64,000 nucleotides of DNA from CAYRLW01 sp964425215 (GTDB lineage: Bacteria; Spirochaetota; Spirochaetia; Treponematales; Breznakiellaceae), in the NCBI GenBank assembly GCA_964425215.1, contig CAYRLW010000008.1, forward strand, positions 1-64,000, read 5' to 3'. Numbering within the stretch: the stretch's first letter is position 1; each line of letters opens with the position of its first letter. Positions 51,373 through 58,878 of the stretch are shown here, in pieces. The notes under the pieces were generated by a model, which searched no databases, was not told the origin of the DNA, and worked only from the letters and a program-made list of their open reading frames with translations. Made by a program: the position numbers and the translations under genes.

Positions 51373-52095
51373 GTGGCCCTTACGCACATCGAAAAACTAA
51401 TCGCCAAGGCGATTTTGGACTACGACATGATCCATCCAGGAGACCGGATCCTTCTGGGTGCCAGCGGGGGAAAGGATTCCACCACCCTCGCCTGGGCTTT
51501 ATCACGGCGTAAAAGGTGGAACGCCCCGCCCTTTGAGCTTGAGGCGGTTCGAATCGTCACCGACGTCCCGGGGGGCGGTATGTCGCCGTCGGGGTCGGAA
51601 GCATTGGCTACCCTGTACGCCGATTGGGGCATCCCTTACCGGACCGTGTCCGTCCCGGTGATAGAACGGCTCAAGGAGGGGGAAAAGATGAGTTGCTACT
51701 GGTGTTCCACCCTCCGGCGCACCGAACTTATCCGAATCGGCATGGCCCAACGGTATACTACCCTGGCTTTGGGCCACCACATGGACGATATTTTGGCGAC
51801 CCTGTTGATGAACATGACCAAAAAGGGAGAGCTGGCTACCATGCCTCCCCGATTACGGTACGATAAATATCCCCTAACGATCATTCGTCCCCTAGCCCTG
51901 GTAACGGAAGCCTCGATTCGAGGCTTCGCCCAGGAAATGGGCTGGCTATCGGTAACCTGTACCTGCGCTTTCGGCGGTGATGGGGAGCGAAAAGAATACC
52001 AGCGGAGACTGGAAGCTGTAACGGGGGGTACCGAGGAAGGGAAGCGGAACCTCTACCGCTCCCTGTCCCACATTAAAAATGGGTATCTCGCGTAG
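51373..52095 (+). CDS. TtcA-family PP-loop tRNA thiolation protein
   Basis: 240 residues from a GTG start. The PP-loop LGASGGKDSTTLAW (about 27-40) binds ATP, and cysteines in SCYWCSTLRR (CxxC) and VTCTCAFGG fit the iron-sulphur/thiolation sites of TtcA, which makes 2-thiocytidine at tRNA position 32. It is shorter than enteric TtcA (about 310 residues), so a related PP-loop thiolase is possible. Its stop codon TAG lies in the first unit of the GC-rich tandem repeat. It is probably cotranscribed with argH, 5 bp upstream. Confidence 0.8.
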   Translation: MALTHIEKLIAKAILDYDMIHPGDRILLGASGGKDSTTLAWALSRRKRWNAPPFELEAVRIVTDVPGGGMSPSGSEALATLYADWGIPYRTVSVPVIERLKEGEKMSCYWCSTLRRTELIRIGMAQRYTTLALGHHMDDILATLLMNMTKKGELATMPPRLRYDKYPLTIIRPLALVTEASIRGFAQEMGWLSVTCTCAFGGDGERKEYQRRLEAVTGGTEEGKRNLYRSLSHIKNGYLA

Positions 52096-52210
52096 CCGCG
52101 GGCGGGTTCCCGCGTAGCCGCGGGAGGGTCCCGCGTAGCCGCGGGCGGGTTCCCGCGTAGCCGCGGGAGGGTCCCGCGTAGCCGCGGGAGGGTCCCGCGT
52201 AGCTACGGGA
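52089..52210. repeat. GC-rich tandem repeat array of hairpins
   Basis: Five units of 21-22 bp and a partial sixth (52089, 52111, 52132, 52154, 52175, 52196). Each contains CCCGCG-TAGC-CGCGGG or a close variant, a 6-bp stem with a TAGC loop, followed by AGGGTCC or CGGGTTCC. The array fills the space between two convergent genes and contains the stop codon of the left one. Confidence 0.9.
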
Positions 52211-52222
52211 CTGAAATCCGTT

Positions 52223-52861
52223 TTATATTTTATAATAGGCCAGCTTTTTTTCCGCAGTTTCAAAAATCACCGTCACAACCCAGTTCATCACGAAGTAAAA
52301 TAGCCCGGCGATAAAAATAGGCACGGTGGAAAACTCCCGGGCCGAGGCGTTCTGGGCGGCCCGAAACAGCTCCGCCACCCCGATCGTTTGGGCCAGAGCC
52401 GTATCCTTTACCAAGGTAATGACTTCGTTCGCCATGGCCGGGAGGATACGACGGATAACCTGGGGCAATATAATGAGGAAAAAGGTCTGGGGCTTGGTTA
52501 GTCCTAGGACTTTGGCCGCTTCCCACTGCCCCCGAGGAATTGCGTCTATACCGCCCCGGTAGATTTCAGCGAAGTAGGCGGCGTAATTTATAGCGAAAGC
52601 GACGATGACGGCGGTAAAGCGGTCGTAGGAAACTTTAAAAAGGTAATAGGGGGCAAAATAAACAAAGATAAGTTGAAGAATCAGCGGGGTACCCCGCATA
52701 ACGAGGACGTAAAAACCCACGGGCCGGCGGATCAACGGTGATTTTGACCGCCGTCCCAGGGCAACGGGCATGGCCAAGGGGATAGCGAACAGCAGGGTGA
52801 GAAAAAACACTTCTAAGGAGACAATGGTCCCCGAGAGGAGAAATCCTAAAAGCTTGGCCAT
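52223..52861 (-). CDS. polar amino-acid ABC transporter permease
   Basis: 212 residues, several membrane segments (about 8-35, 50-75, 85-105, 180-205), the HisM/GlnP family. The loop contacting the ATPase is the EAA motif EAAKVLGLTKPQTFFLIILPQ, preceded by RGGIDAIPRGQW. A substrate-binding protein is encoded directly upstream. No ATPase gene is adjacent. Confidence 0.93.
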   Translation of the reverse strand: MAKLLGFLLSGTIVSLEVFFLTLLFAIPLAMPVALGRRSKSPLIRRPVGFYVLVMRGTPLILQLIFVYFAPYYLFKVSYDRFTAVIVAFAINYAAYFAEIYRGGIDAIPRGQWEAAKVLGLTKPQTFFLIILPQVIRRILPAMANEVITLVKDTALAQTIGVAELFRAAQNASAREFSTVPIFIAGLFYFVMNWVVTVIFETAEKKLAYYKI

Positions 52862-52875
52862 GGAAAACCCAAAAC

Positions 52876-53688
52876 CTATTTACCGACTACCGAAATGTCG
52901 GAACCGAACCACTGGGTGGTTATTTTCGCCAGAGTTCCATCGGAGGCCATGGCTTCCAATTGTTTCTGTACCGCGTCCCTCAGGGCTATATCGTTTTTCC
53001 TAAAACCAACCCCGTAGTTTTCCGCCGCTAAAGACTCGCCCAATACCCGGTAGTCCTTCCCTGAACGTTTAATGTTGTCGTTCGCCACGATAAGATCCAT
53101 GATTACCGCGTCGACCCCGTGGATATCCAGGTCCATAAGGGCGGTCAGGTTATCCTTAAACTCTACCACGTTCTTTAAGGAAGCCTTAAAGTCCTTTGCC
53201 GCGTCCAGCGCGTCGGCGGCGGAAGACCCCGCCTGGAGGCCCACCACCTTACCCTTCAGGTCCGCCATGGTCTGGTAGGGTGAATCCTTTTTCACCACCA
53301 GAACTTGGGCGTTCCGAAGGTAGGGTTTGGTAAAACTCATCGCCTTAGCCCGATCATCGGTGATCGTAAATCCGTTCCAGATGCAGTCAATTTTACCGGT
53401 GTTTAATTCCTGTTCCTTGGCGTTCCAATCGATGGGTTGGGTCACCAACGTTACGTTCAACCGCTTTGCCACTTCCTTGGCCAAATCGATATCGTATCCA
53501 ACTATTTCGTTATTTTCGTTCCGGTATCCCATGGGGGGGAACGAATCATCCAAGCCAAGAATCAGTTTTCCTTTCTTCTGGACCGCTACGAGGGATTGAT
53601 CCGAAGTCGCCGTGTCTTTCTGACCCGTGGCAAACGCCAGGCCCAAAACCGATACGGTAAGCAGGGCTATACTGAGAATCTTTCTCAT
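52876..53688 (-). CDS. polar amino-acid ABC transporter substrate-binding protein
   Basis: 270 residues. The signal peptide (SIALLTVSVLGLAFATG) has no obvious lipobox. The mature part is a type II periplasmic binding protein: KLILGLDDSFPPMGYRNENNE, IVGYDIDLAKEVAKRL, CIWNGFTITDDRAKAMSFT. The ligand is a polar amino acid, not decided by sequence. AAGGAG precedes the ATG at 53688; a longer frame to 53826 has no start signal. It lies 14 bp upstream of the permease. Confidence 0.93.
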   Translation of the reverse strand: MRKILSIALLTVSVLGLAFATGQKDTATSDQSLVAVQKKGKLILGLDDSFPPMGYRNENNEIVGYDIDLAKEVAKRLNVTLVTQPIDWNAKEQELNTGKIDCIWNGFTITDDRAKAMSFTKPYLRNAQVLVVKKDSPYQTMADLKGKVVGLQAGSSAADALDAAKDFKASLKNVVEFKDNLTALMDLDIHGVDAVIMDLIVANDNIKRSGKDYRVLGESLAAENYGVGFRKNDIALRDAVQKQLEAMASDGTLAKITTQWFGSDISVVGK

Positions 53689-53821
53689 CCATGTGCTCCT
53701 TTTTATGCGAGATACGCTATTATGCTGGAAGAAGGGCGGATTTGCAAGGCGGTCTTTTGTTTTCACCCGTCGGGACTCAAGGACGGAACCTAATGAACCA
53801 TAAAACACCCAAGTAGGTTCA

Positions 53822-53837
53822 CTCAACCTTCGTTGAA
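53822..53837 (-). repeat. dispersed motif copy at the thpR 3' end
   Basis: Perfect consensus on the minus strand, directly adjacent to the TAG stop codon of thpR (53838-53840). The TAG itself is part of the longer conserved form TAGTTCAACG. Confidence 0.8.
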
Positions 53838-54413
53838 CTACCTAAGGGAAAATCGGCCTAAACTCTGGTAGAGGGGCCCCCCTTTTTGTAACGTCGAAGA
53901 AAAGAGGGTAAGGTGCGTGAAAATTCCCCGAGTCTGGATGGAAAGCTCCCGCTCTTCTGGAGAAAGGAAAAGGGGAACCTTGCCGGAGCGGGCAATGGTA
54001 AAATGGGGGGTGAAGGGGCGACCGTTTTCCTCCCTAATGGGAATCCGCTCTTTTATGGCTGTCTGCTCCAGGGCCGTTGACAGGGAACGTTCCAGCGCCT
54101 TGAGGCGTTGCTCCCCCTGGGAAAGGAGGAGCGCCAAAACAGTAGCGGGTCTATGCGGCGGAAAGGTGGTGATTTTTCCCAGAGCGAAGGGAATAGGACT
54201 TGGGTCGGAAGCCCCGCGGGCGTTTTCTATGGACCGTAGGAGTGAATCCACGGATCCTTCCTCCATGTCCCCAAGGAAACGGAGGGTCACGTGGTACTGT
54301 TCCCGACTGGTCCAACGAAACTCCGGATGGGCTACCCGGAATTTCTCCAAATCCTTCCATAGGGAAGGCGAAAAGTCGGGATCCGCCTCTAGGGCGATAA
54401 ACAGGCGGATCAT
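53838..54413 (-). CDS. thpR: RNA 2',3'-cyclic phosphodiesterase (ThpR/LigT family)
   Basis: 191 residues, typical. The two HxTx motifs that form the 2H active site are HVTLRFLG and HFTIAR. Family members hydrolyse 2',3'-cyclic phosphates or ligate tRNA halves in vitro. It lies 4 bp after ugpE, so it is part of the transporter operon, an unexplained pairing. Confidence 0.9.
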   Translation of the reverse strand: MIRLFIALEADPDFSPSLWKDLEKFRVAHPEFRWTSREQYHVTLRFLGDMEEGSVDSLLRSIENARGASDPSPIPFALGKITTFPPHRPATVLALLLSQGEQRLKALERSLSTALEQTAIKERIPIREENGRPFTPHFTIARSGKVPLFLSPEERELSIQTRGIFTHLTLFSSTLQKGGPLYQSLGRFSLR

Positions 54414-54417
54414 GGCC

Positions 54418-55263
54418 CTATTTTTCCGTTTCTGTCATACCCGAGACAAACTGTTTTTGCATCGCTACCACCACGATAACCGGCGGAAGCATGGCCAACA
54501 TGGTGGTGGCCAGAACGATTTGCCATTCCACCTGGGAGTCGGCTACCGCCAGCATCCGATTGATACCAATGAGGAGGGTGTAGTACTTTTCCTTCGTGGT
54601 GATAAGCAGGGGCCATAGGTACTGGTTCCAGCCGTAGATGAATTGGATAACGAACATGGCAACGATGGGCGTCCGGGTCATGGGGACGAGGATCCGGCCA
54701 AAGAATTGCATAGACGTGGCCCCATCGATAGCCGCCGCCTCGGCGATTTCCCGGGGTACGGACTTAAAAAATTGGCGAAACAGGAACACCGCGGTGGCCG
54801 ATACGGTCATGGGCAGAATAAGACCCCAGTAGCTATTCAACATTCCCAGGTCGGAAACCACCTTGTAGGTGGGCATGATACGGACCTCAACGGGGAGCAT
54901 CAACGTGATAAAAATAGCCCCAAAGCAAAATCCCCGCAGGGCGAATCGAAAATAGACGATGGCGAAGGCCGCTAAAAGGGAAATGACGATTTTACCCACC
55001 GAAATACCCAGGGCCATTATGGTGGAGTTTTGAATCATCACCGCCGCGGAGGCCCCTAAATTTTTCCCCCCCTCCACCAGCGCTCTGGCGTAATTGTGCA
55101 GGAAGAGCTTCCCCGGCACGATCTGCATGGGCGCCGCCAGGATATCCGAAAGGCTCAGGGTGGAACCCACAAAGACGATCCAAATGGGGAATACGATGAT
55201 AAAAATTCCTAAAATAAGAACGATATGGGGAAAACTTCGGCGCAGTATCGATCGATCTACCAT
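54418..55263 (-). CDS. ugpE: sugar/glycerol-3-phosphate ABC transporter permease UgpE
   Basis: 281 residues, six predicted membrane helices. Like UgpE it carries AEAAAIDGATSMQFFGRILVP, the EAA motif contacting the ATPase. The opening IVLILGIFIIVFPIWIVFV and the LMLPVEVRIMPTYKV stretch are UgpE-like. Companion of UgpA and UgpB in the import of glycerol-3-phosphate or glycerophosphodiesters. Confidence 0.9.
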   Translation of the reverse strand: MVDRSILRRSFPHIVLILGIFIIVFPIWIVFVGSTLSLSDILAAPMQIVPGKLFLHNYARALVEGGKNLGASAAVMIQNSTIMALGISVGKIVISLLAAFAIVYFRFALRGFCFGAIFITLMLPVEVRIMPTYKVVSDLGMLNSYWGLILPMTVSATAVFLFRQFFKSVPREIAEAAAIDGATSMQFFGRILVPMTRTPIVAMFVIQFIYGWNQYLWPLLITTKEKYYTLLIGINRMLAVADSQVEWQIVLATTMLAMLPPVIVVVAMQKQFVSGMTETEK

Positions 55264-55272
55264 ACCCTTCTC

Positions 55273-56154
55273 CTAATATTCAACTTTCCGCTCTAGAAAG
55301 CGGAATTGCAGGACACTCAAGCCCACGACTATCAGCATTAATACCACCGATTCGGCGGCGGAGGTCCCTAAATCCAAATTGATTACCCCGTCTTTGTACA
55401 CCTTATACACTAAAATGTTGGTTGCCTGGTTTGGCCCCCCTGAGGTTACTTGGTGTATTATGGGGAAGGTTTCAAAAAACGCGTAGACTAAATTCATAAT
55501 TAAAAGATAAAAAGTGGTAGGCGAGAGGAGCGGGAATACGATCCGCCAAAACCGCGTAAAGGGACCCCCTCCGTCGATGGCCGCCGCCTCAATCAACGAG
55601 GTAGGAACGTTCTGAAGTCCCGCGATAAAAAATACAAAATTGTAGGATATTTGTTTCCACGAAGAAGCGAGGGTCACCAGGAAAAACGCCTGGTCCGCTT
55701 TTACTAAGAAGTTCCAATCGTAACCCATCTGTTTAAGGGTCCAGGAAACGATACCCACGGTGGGGTTAAACAGGAACATCCAAAGAACGCCGGCTATAAG
55801 GGTTGCCACAGCGTAGGGCCATACGAGCATGGTGGTGTATGCTGTCCGACCCGCGATTTTTTTATTCGCCTGGACCGCCAGAAAGAGGGCAATGGTCATG
55901 GCGGTAAAGGCGACAGCGATGGCGAATTTAAAGGATAAAACGATGGAATCAAGATACAGGGGATCCTGGAATAATTTTATATAATTCTCTAGTCCCACAA
56001 AAATAAGGGAAAGTCCAAAGGCATCCTGAATATACAGGGACTGGATAAGCGCCTGAAAGGCGGGCCAAAAGAAAAAGATAAAAATAATGATCATCTGCGG
56101 AAGCACGAGGAGGTAGGGGAGTCCGCGATTATGGAATTCGTATTGCTTTGTCAT
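55273..56154 (-). CDS. ugpA: sugar/glycerol-3-phosphate ABC transporter permease UgpA
   Basis: 293 residues, six helices. EAA motif EAAAIDGGGPFTRFWRIVFPL; N-terminus LPYLLVLPQMIIIFIFFFWPA as in UgpA; DAFGLSLIFVGLENYIKLFQDP matches the UgpA/MalF N-terminal loop. It is separated by 79 bp and a hairpin from ugpB and by 9 bp from ugpE. Confidence 0.91.
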   Translation of the reverse strand: MTKQYEFHNRGLPYLLVLPQMIIIFIFFFWPAFQALIQSLYIQDAFGLSLIFVGLENYIKLFQDPLYLDSIVLSFKFAIAVAFTAMTIALFLAVQANKKIAGRTAYTTMLVWPYAVATLIAGVLWMFLFNPTVGIVSWTLKQMGYDWNFLVKADQAFFLVTLASSWKQISYNFVFFIAGLQNVPTSLIEAAAIDGGGPFTRFWRIVFPLLSPTTFYLLIMNLVYAFFETFPIIHQVTSGGPNQATNILVYKVYKDGVINLDLGTSAAESVVLMLIVVGLSVLQFRFLERKVEY

Positions 56155-56187
56155 CGACGCGTCCTAAACGGAATGGTTAAAAATTAA

Positions 56188-56224
56188 GGAGCCCCGCTAA
56201 GGCTACAAACCTTTGCGGAGCCCC
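56188..56224 (-). terminator. hairpin between ugpB and ugpA
   Basis: 15-bp imperfect arms (GGAGCCCCGCTAAGG/CCTTTGCGGAGCCCC, three mismatches). It begins after the ugpB stop. Such hairpins often protect the binding-protein mRNA and reduce read-through into the permease genes. Confidence 0.55.
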
Positions 56225-56233
56225 ATGGTACAA

Positions 56234-57535
56234 CTATTTGCTTATGCGTTCAAATTCCCGGAGTTTGATATTTCCCAGCCGGACCATTTCATCCAAGCCC
56301 TGTTTGGGGGTAACCTTTCCATCCAGAATGGCTTCCCACTGCTCGTCTTCGATGGTTCGAATTTGGGGCATAAATCCAAAGCGGAGTCCCAACGTGTTTT
56401 CGGTGGGTTCCTTGTTAAGGAGCTGTTTAATAGCCACTTCGGGACCCGGATTGTTCTTGTAGTACCCCTGGCTCTTGGTCAGCTCGTAGGCCGCCTTGGT
56501 AATGGGTAGATACCCGGTTTCCTGGTGCCACATGGCTTGGATTTCCGGTTTGGACAGGAAGCTAAAGAACTTGGCTACCGCTTTATAGGCCTTTTGATCC
56601 TTTTGACTCATAACCCACAGGCTGGCTCCGCCGATTATGGAGTTCTGGGGGGCTCCCTTAACGTCCGGGTAATAGGGAAGCATGGCCACCCCAAAATCGA
56701 ACTTGCAGGTAGCTTTCATAGCCCCGTAGCCGCCGATGGACTCAAAGTGCAGGGGGACGGCGCCGGAGGTAAAGAGGGAGTTGGCTTTGTTTTCCCTTCC
56801 GCCGTACTTAAAGACCCCCTCTTTGGAAGCCTGGTAAAGGTTTTCAAAATGCCGCACCTGAATAGGACCGTTGAACACCAACTCCGTATCCAGACCGTCG
56901 AATCCGTTGGATTTGGTTCCAAAGGGCAGGTTATGCCAGGCGGAAAAATTTTCCAGCTGAATCCAGGAAATCCAGTTGGTCGTGAACCCCGCGTCGTACC
57001 CCGCGGCTTTTAGTTTGCGGGCCACCGTAAAGAATTCGGGCCACGTTTTCGGCGGGCTGTTGGGATCTAGCCCCGCTTTTTTAAACGCGTCCTTGTTGTA
57101 GTACATGACCGCGGTGGACGAGTTAAAGGGCATGGAAAGCATTTCGCCCTTGGAGGTGGAGTAATATCCCGTTATTGTGGGGATATAGGCCTTGGGATCG
57201 AAGGGTTCGTTCTGCTCCTTCATCAGTTGGTACACCGGTTTAATAGCCCCCTTGGCTGCCATCATGGTGGCGGTTCCCACCTCGTACACCTGCAGTATGG
57301 CTGGCGGATTTCCAGCCCGGAACGCGGCGATCCCCGCATTCATCGTATCGGGGTAGCTACCCTTGAAAACGGGAACCACCTGGTAATCCTTCTGGCTCTG
57401 GTTAAAGAGATTGACGATTTTCTCGGTAACCTCTCCGTTTTTTCCGCCCATGGCGTGCCAAAATTCGATGGTCGTTTGGCTAAACGCCATGACCGCCGTC
57501 GCCATAGCGACGGTAACCATAAGAATCTTCTTCAT
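56234..57535 (-). CDS. ugpB: sugar/glycerol-3-phosphate ABC transporter binding protein UgpB
   Basis: 433 residues, standard for UgpB. Signal peptide VTVAMATAVMAFSQ, then TTIEFWHAMGGKNGE, typical of the UgpB start. Other matches are AGNPPAILQVYEVGTATMMA and MPFNSSTAVMYYNKDAFKKAG. It delivers glycerol-3-phosphate or glycerophosphodiesters to UgpAE. GGGAGG precedes the ATG. The ATP-binding subunit UgpC is not in the window. Confidence 0.93.
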   Translation of the reverse strand: MKKILMVTVAMATAVMAFSQTTIEFWHAMGGKNGEVTEKIVNLFNQSQKDYQVVPVFKGSYPDTMNAGIAAFRAGNPPAILQVYEVGTATMMAAKGAIKPVYQLMKEQNEPFDPKAYIPTITGYYSTSKGEMLSMPFNSSTAVMYYNKDAFKKAGLDPNSPPKTWPEFFTVARKLKAAGYDAGFTTNWISWIQLENFSAWHNLPFGTKSNGFDGLDTELVFNGPIQVRHFENLYQASKEGVFKYGGRENKANSLFTSGAVPLHFESIGGYGAMKATCKFDFGVAMLPYYPDVKGAPQNSIIGGASLWVMSQKDQKAYKAVAKFFSFLSKPEIQAMWHQETGYLPITKAAYELTKSQGYYKNNPGPEVAIKQLLNKEPTENTLGLRFGFMPQIRTIEDEQWEAILDGKVTPKQGLDEMVRLGNIKLREFERISK

Positions 57536-57572
57536 ACGCTGTCCTCCCTTGAAATTTATTTCAGTACCGTAG

Positions 57573-57583
57573 CCCTACTAGGG
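57573..57583. promoter_or_regulatory. candidate operator upstream of ugpB
   Basis: CCCTA-c-TAGGG is a perfect 5-1-5 inverted repeat about 40 bp before the ugpB start. It overlaps a possible -10 box (TTGCGA, 17 bp, TACCCT on the minus strand). Confidence 0.3.
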
Positions 57584-57732
57584 TACGCCTGTTTTGCCAA
57601 TATCGCAAGAAAATTCCGTTTAATTTCCGTTTCGACCCATGGGGAGATGGCGGGTATCCCCAGGTCCCTCATCAAACGGATGCGGGAAACCATGTTTCAG
57701 GAGCGGGCGTTCCTTTCTCGCCTTCATTTGAG

Positions 57733-57765
57733 GCTCTTTCAAAACTCAGGGAGTTTTGAAAGAGC
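57733..57765. terminator. family hairpin
   Basis: A perfect 14-bp stem (GCTCTTTCAAAACT arms) with loop CAGGG. Same family as the hairpin at 12653. Confidence 0.6.
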
Positions 57766-57780
57766 AACCTTAGATGTACA

Positions 57781-57842
57781 TGCAGTATTTTTACTATTCT
57801 ATAATATGTAAATAATTATCTTGTTAATGTAAAAATACTGCA
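57781..57842. mobile_element. MITE-like element with 14-bp terminal inverted repeats
   Basis: TGCAGTATTTTTAC and its exact complement flank a 34-bp AT-rich core. Most of the element and the adjoining hairpin (57793-57882) recur in inverted orientation at 63911-64000 with 85 of 90 identical bases. Confidence 0.65.
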
Positions 57843-57843
57843 A

Positions 57844-57882
57844 GAGGTTTTTGCAAAAGTGACAGACTTTTGCAAAAACCTC
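57844..57882. terminator. perfect 17-bp hairpin next to the MITE-like element
   Basis: GAGGTTTTTGCAAAAGT and its exact complement with a 5-nt loop. It is part of the duplicated 90-bp unit. Confidence 0.65.
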
Positions 57883-58030
57883 ATTTGAATATCCTCGATC
57901 AAAAAGTTTGGATGAAAGCGGTCTACGATCCCTTAGCCGGTTCTCTTACCTACGGGTATCTGCCAAAGTTTGCTTTAGCATAATGGGGCGCGCTGAACGT
58001 CAGAGAAAGCTTTCCCTAATCTTCGTGACA

Positions 58031-58876
58031 CTATTCACGGTGTGAGTTCAGGGCCTGGATCATCCGGTCCGGCGTATCGGTAATGATCCCATGGACCCCC
58101 AAACCCGCTAAACGGAGAGCCTCGGATACGTCGTTGACCGTCCAGACGTTAACCATCCTTCCTGCCTGGATTTCCCGGCCCACCGATGCTTCGTTCACCA
58201 TGGAAAAGTGGGGATGCCAAGCCTCGTAGTCCCCATGGGCCATAAGGGCGGAGGTATCCACCTTCGCCGAGCTTTCCACCAGAAAGCCCACGGGGATTTG
58301 GGGCCGCAGGGCCTTAAAACGACCCAGGGTCGGGGGATTAAAAGATGAGATGATCACCCGATCCTCCATGGCGTACCGATCCACCGAAGCGGCCACCGCC
58401 GCTTCTACCCCGTCCAGGGCTTCGGGCCCCTCTTTCCCGTCGGCGGAACAGTAGGGAGCCTTGATTTCCACGTTGACCACGAAGTCTTTGTCTGCGGCGT
58501 CTCGTACGAGCTGGAACACCTCGTCCAAGGTGGGAAGCCGAAGGTTCCGAAACGGACCGGGAACTTTGCCGTTCAGGGGTACGGCGGAGGGAACAAAGCG
58601 GGCCGAGGCGTCCAACTCTCTCAGTTCGGCAAAGGTTAAATCCCGGACGGCCCCCGAACCGTCGGTGGTTCCATCGACGGTAAAATCGTGGAGGACGATC
58701 AAATGACCGTCGGCGCTCAATTGTACGTCCAATTCAATGCCCTGGGCTCCCTGTAGGATGGCCAACTCGAAGGCCGGCAGGGTGTTCATGGGGACGTAGG
58801 AACGGGCCCCCCGGTGACCGTAGATACGTATGCTTTTGGTCCGAAGGTCTTGGGCCAAACGATGGGTTGTTCGCAT
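58031..58876 (-). CDS. ugpQ: cytoplasmic glycerophosphodiester phosphodiesterase
   Basis: 281 residues. The GDPD signature is complete: YGHRGARSYVPMNTLPAF, GAQGIELDVQLSADGHLIVLHD, and the C-terminal VWTVNDVSEALRLAGLGVHGIITD. It hydrolyses glycerophosphodiesters to glycerol-3-phosphate and an alcohol. No signal peptide, so it acts after uptake, like UgpQ. The start at 58876 follows AGGAG. It sits 2 bp after pncB and on the same strand as ugpBAE, but 495 bp separate it from ugpB. Confidence 0.91.
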   Translation of the reverse strand: MRTTHRLAQDLRTKSIRIYGHRGARSYVPMNTLPAFELAILQGAQGIELDVQLSADGHLIVLHDFTVDGTTDGSGAVRDLTFAELRELDASARFVPSAVPLNGKVPGPFRNLRLPTLDEVFQLVRDAADKDFVVNVEIKAPYCSADGKEGPEALDGVEAAVAASVDRYAMEDRVIISSFNPPTLGRFKALRPQIPVGFLVESSAKVDTSALMAHGDYEAWHPHFSMVNEASVGREIQAGRMVNVWTVNDVSEALRLAGLGVHGIITDTPDRMIQALNSHRE

Positions 58877-58878
58877 GG

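Larger units (their letters stand above)
57536..58030. other. 495-bp intergenic region with hairpins and a MITE-like element
   Basis: No convincing gene. It holds the ugpB upstream region with the palindrome CCCTAcTAGGG (57573-57583), the hairpin 57733-57765, the inverted-repeat element 57781-57842 and the hairpin 57844-57882. A 23-codon ORF at 57912-57983 has no support. Confidence 0.7.

Noticed and set aside
52089..52210. CRISPR array
   Set aside because: Units are 21-22 bp, directly adjacent, with no unique spacers and no cas genes nearby.
57647..57811. Small plus-strand ORF reading through the hairpins upstream of ugpB
   Set aside because: It runs through the stem-loops and into the MITE-like element; no coding character.
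57912..57983. 23-codon ORF that might be a transposase remnant
   Set aside because: Too short, no ribosome binding site and no recognisable motif.
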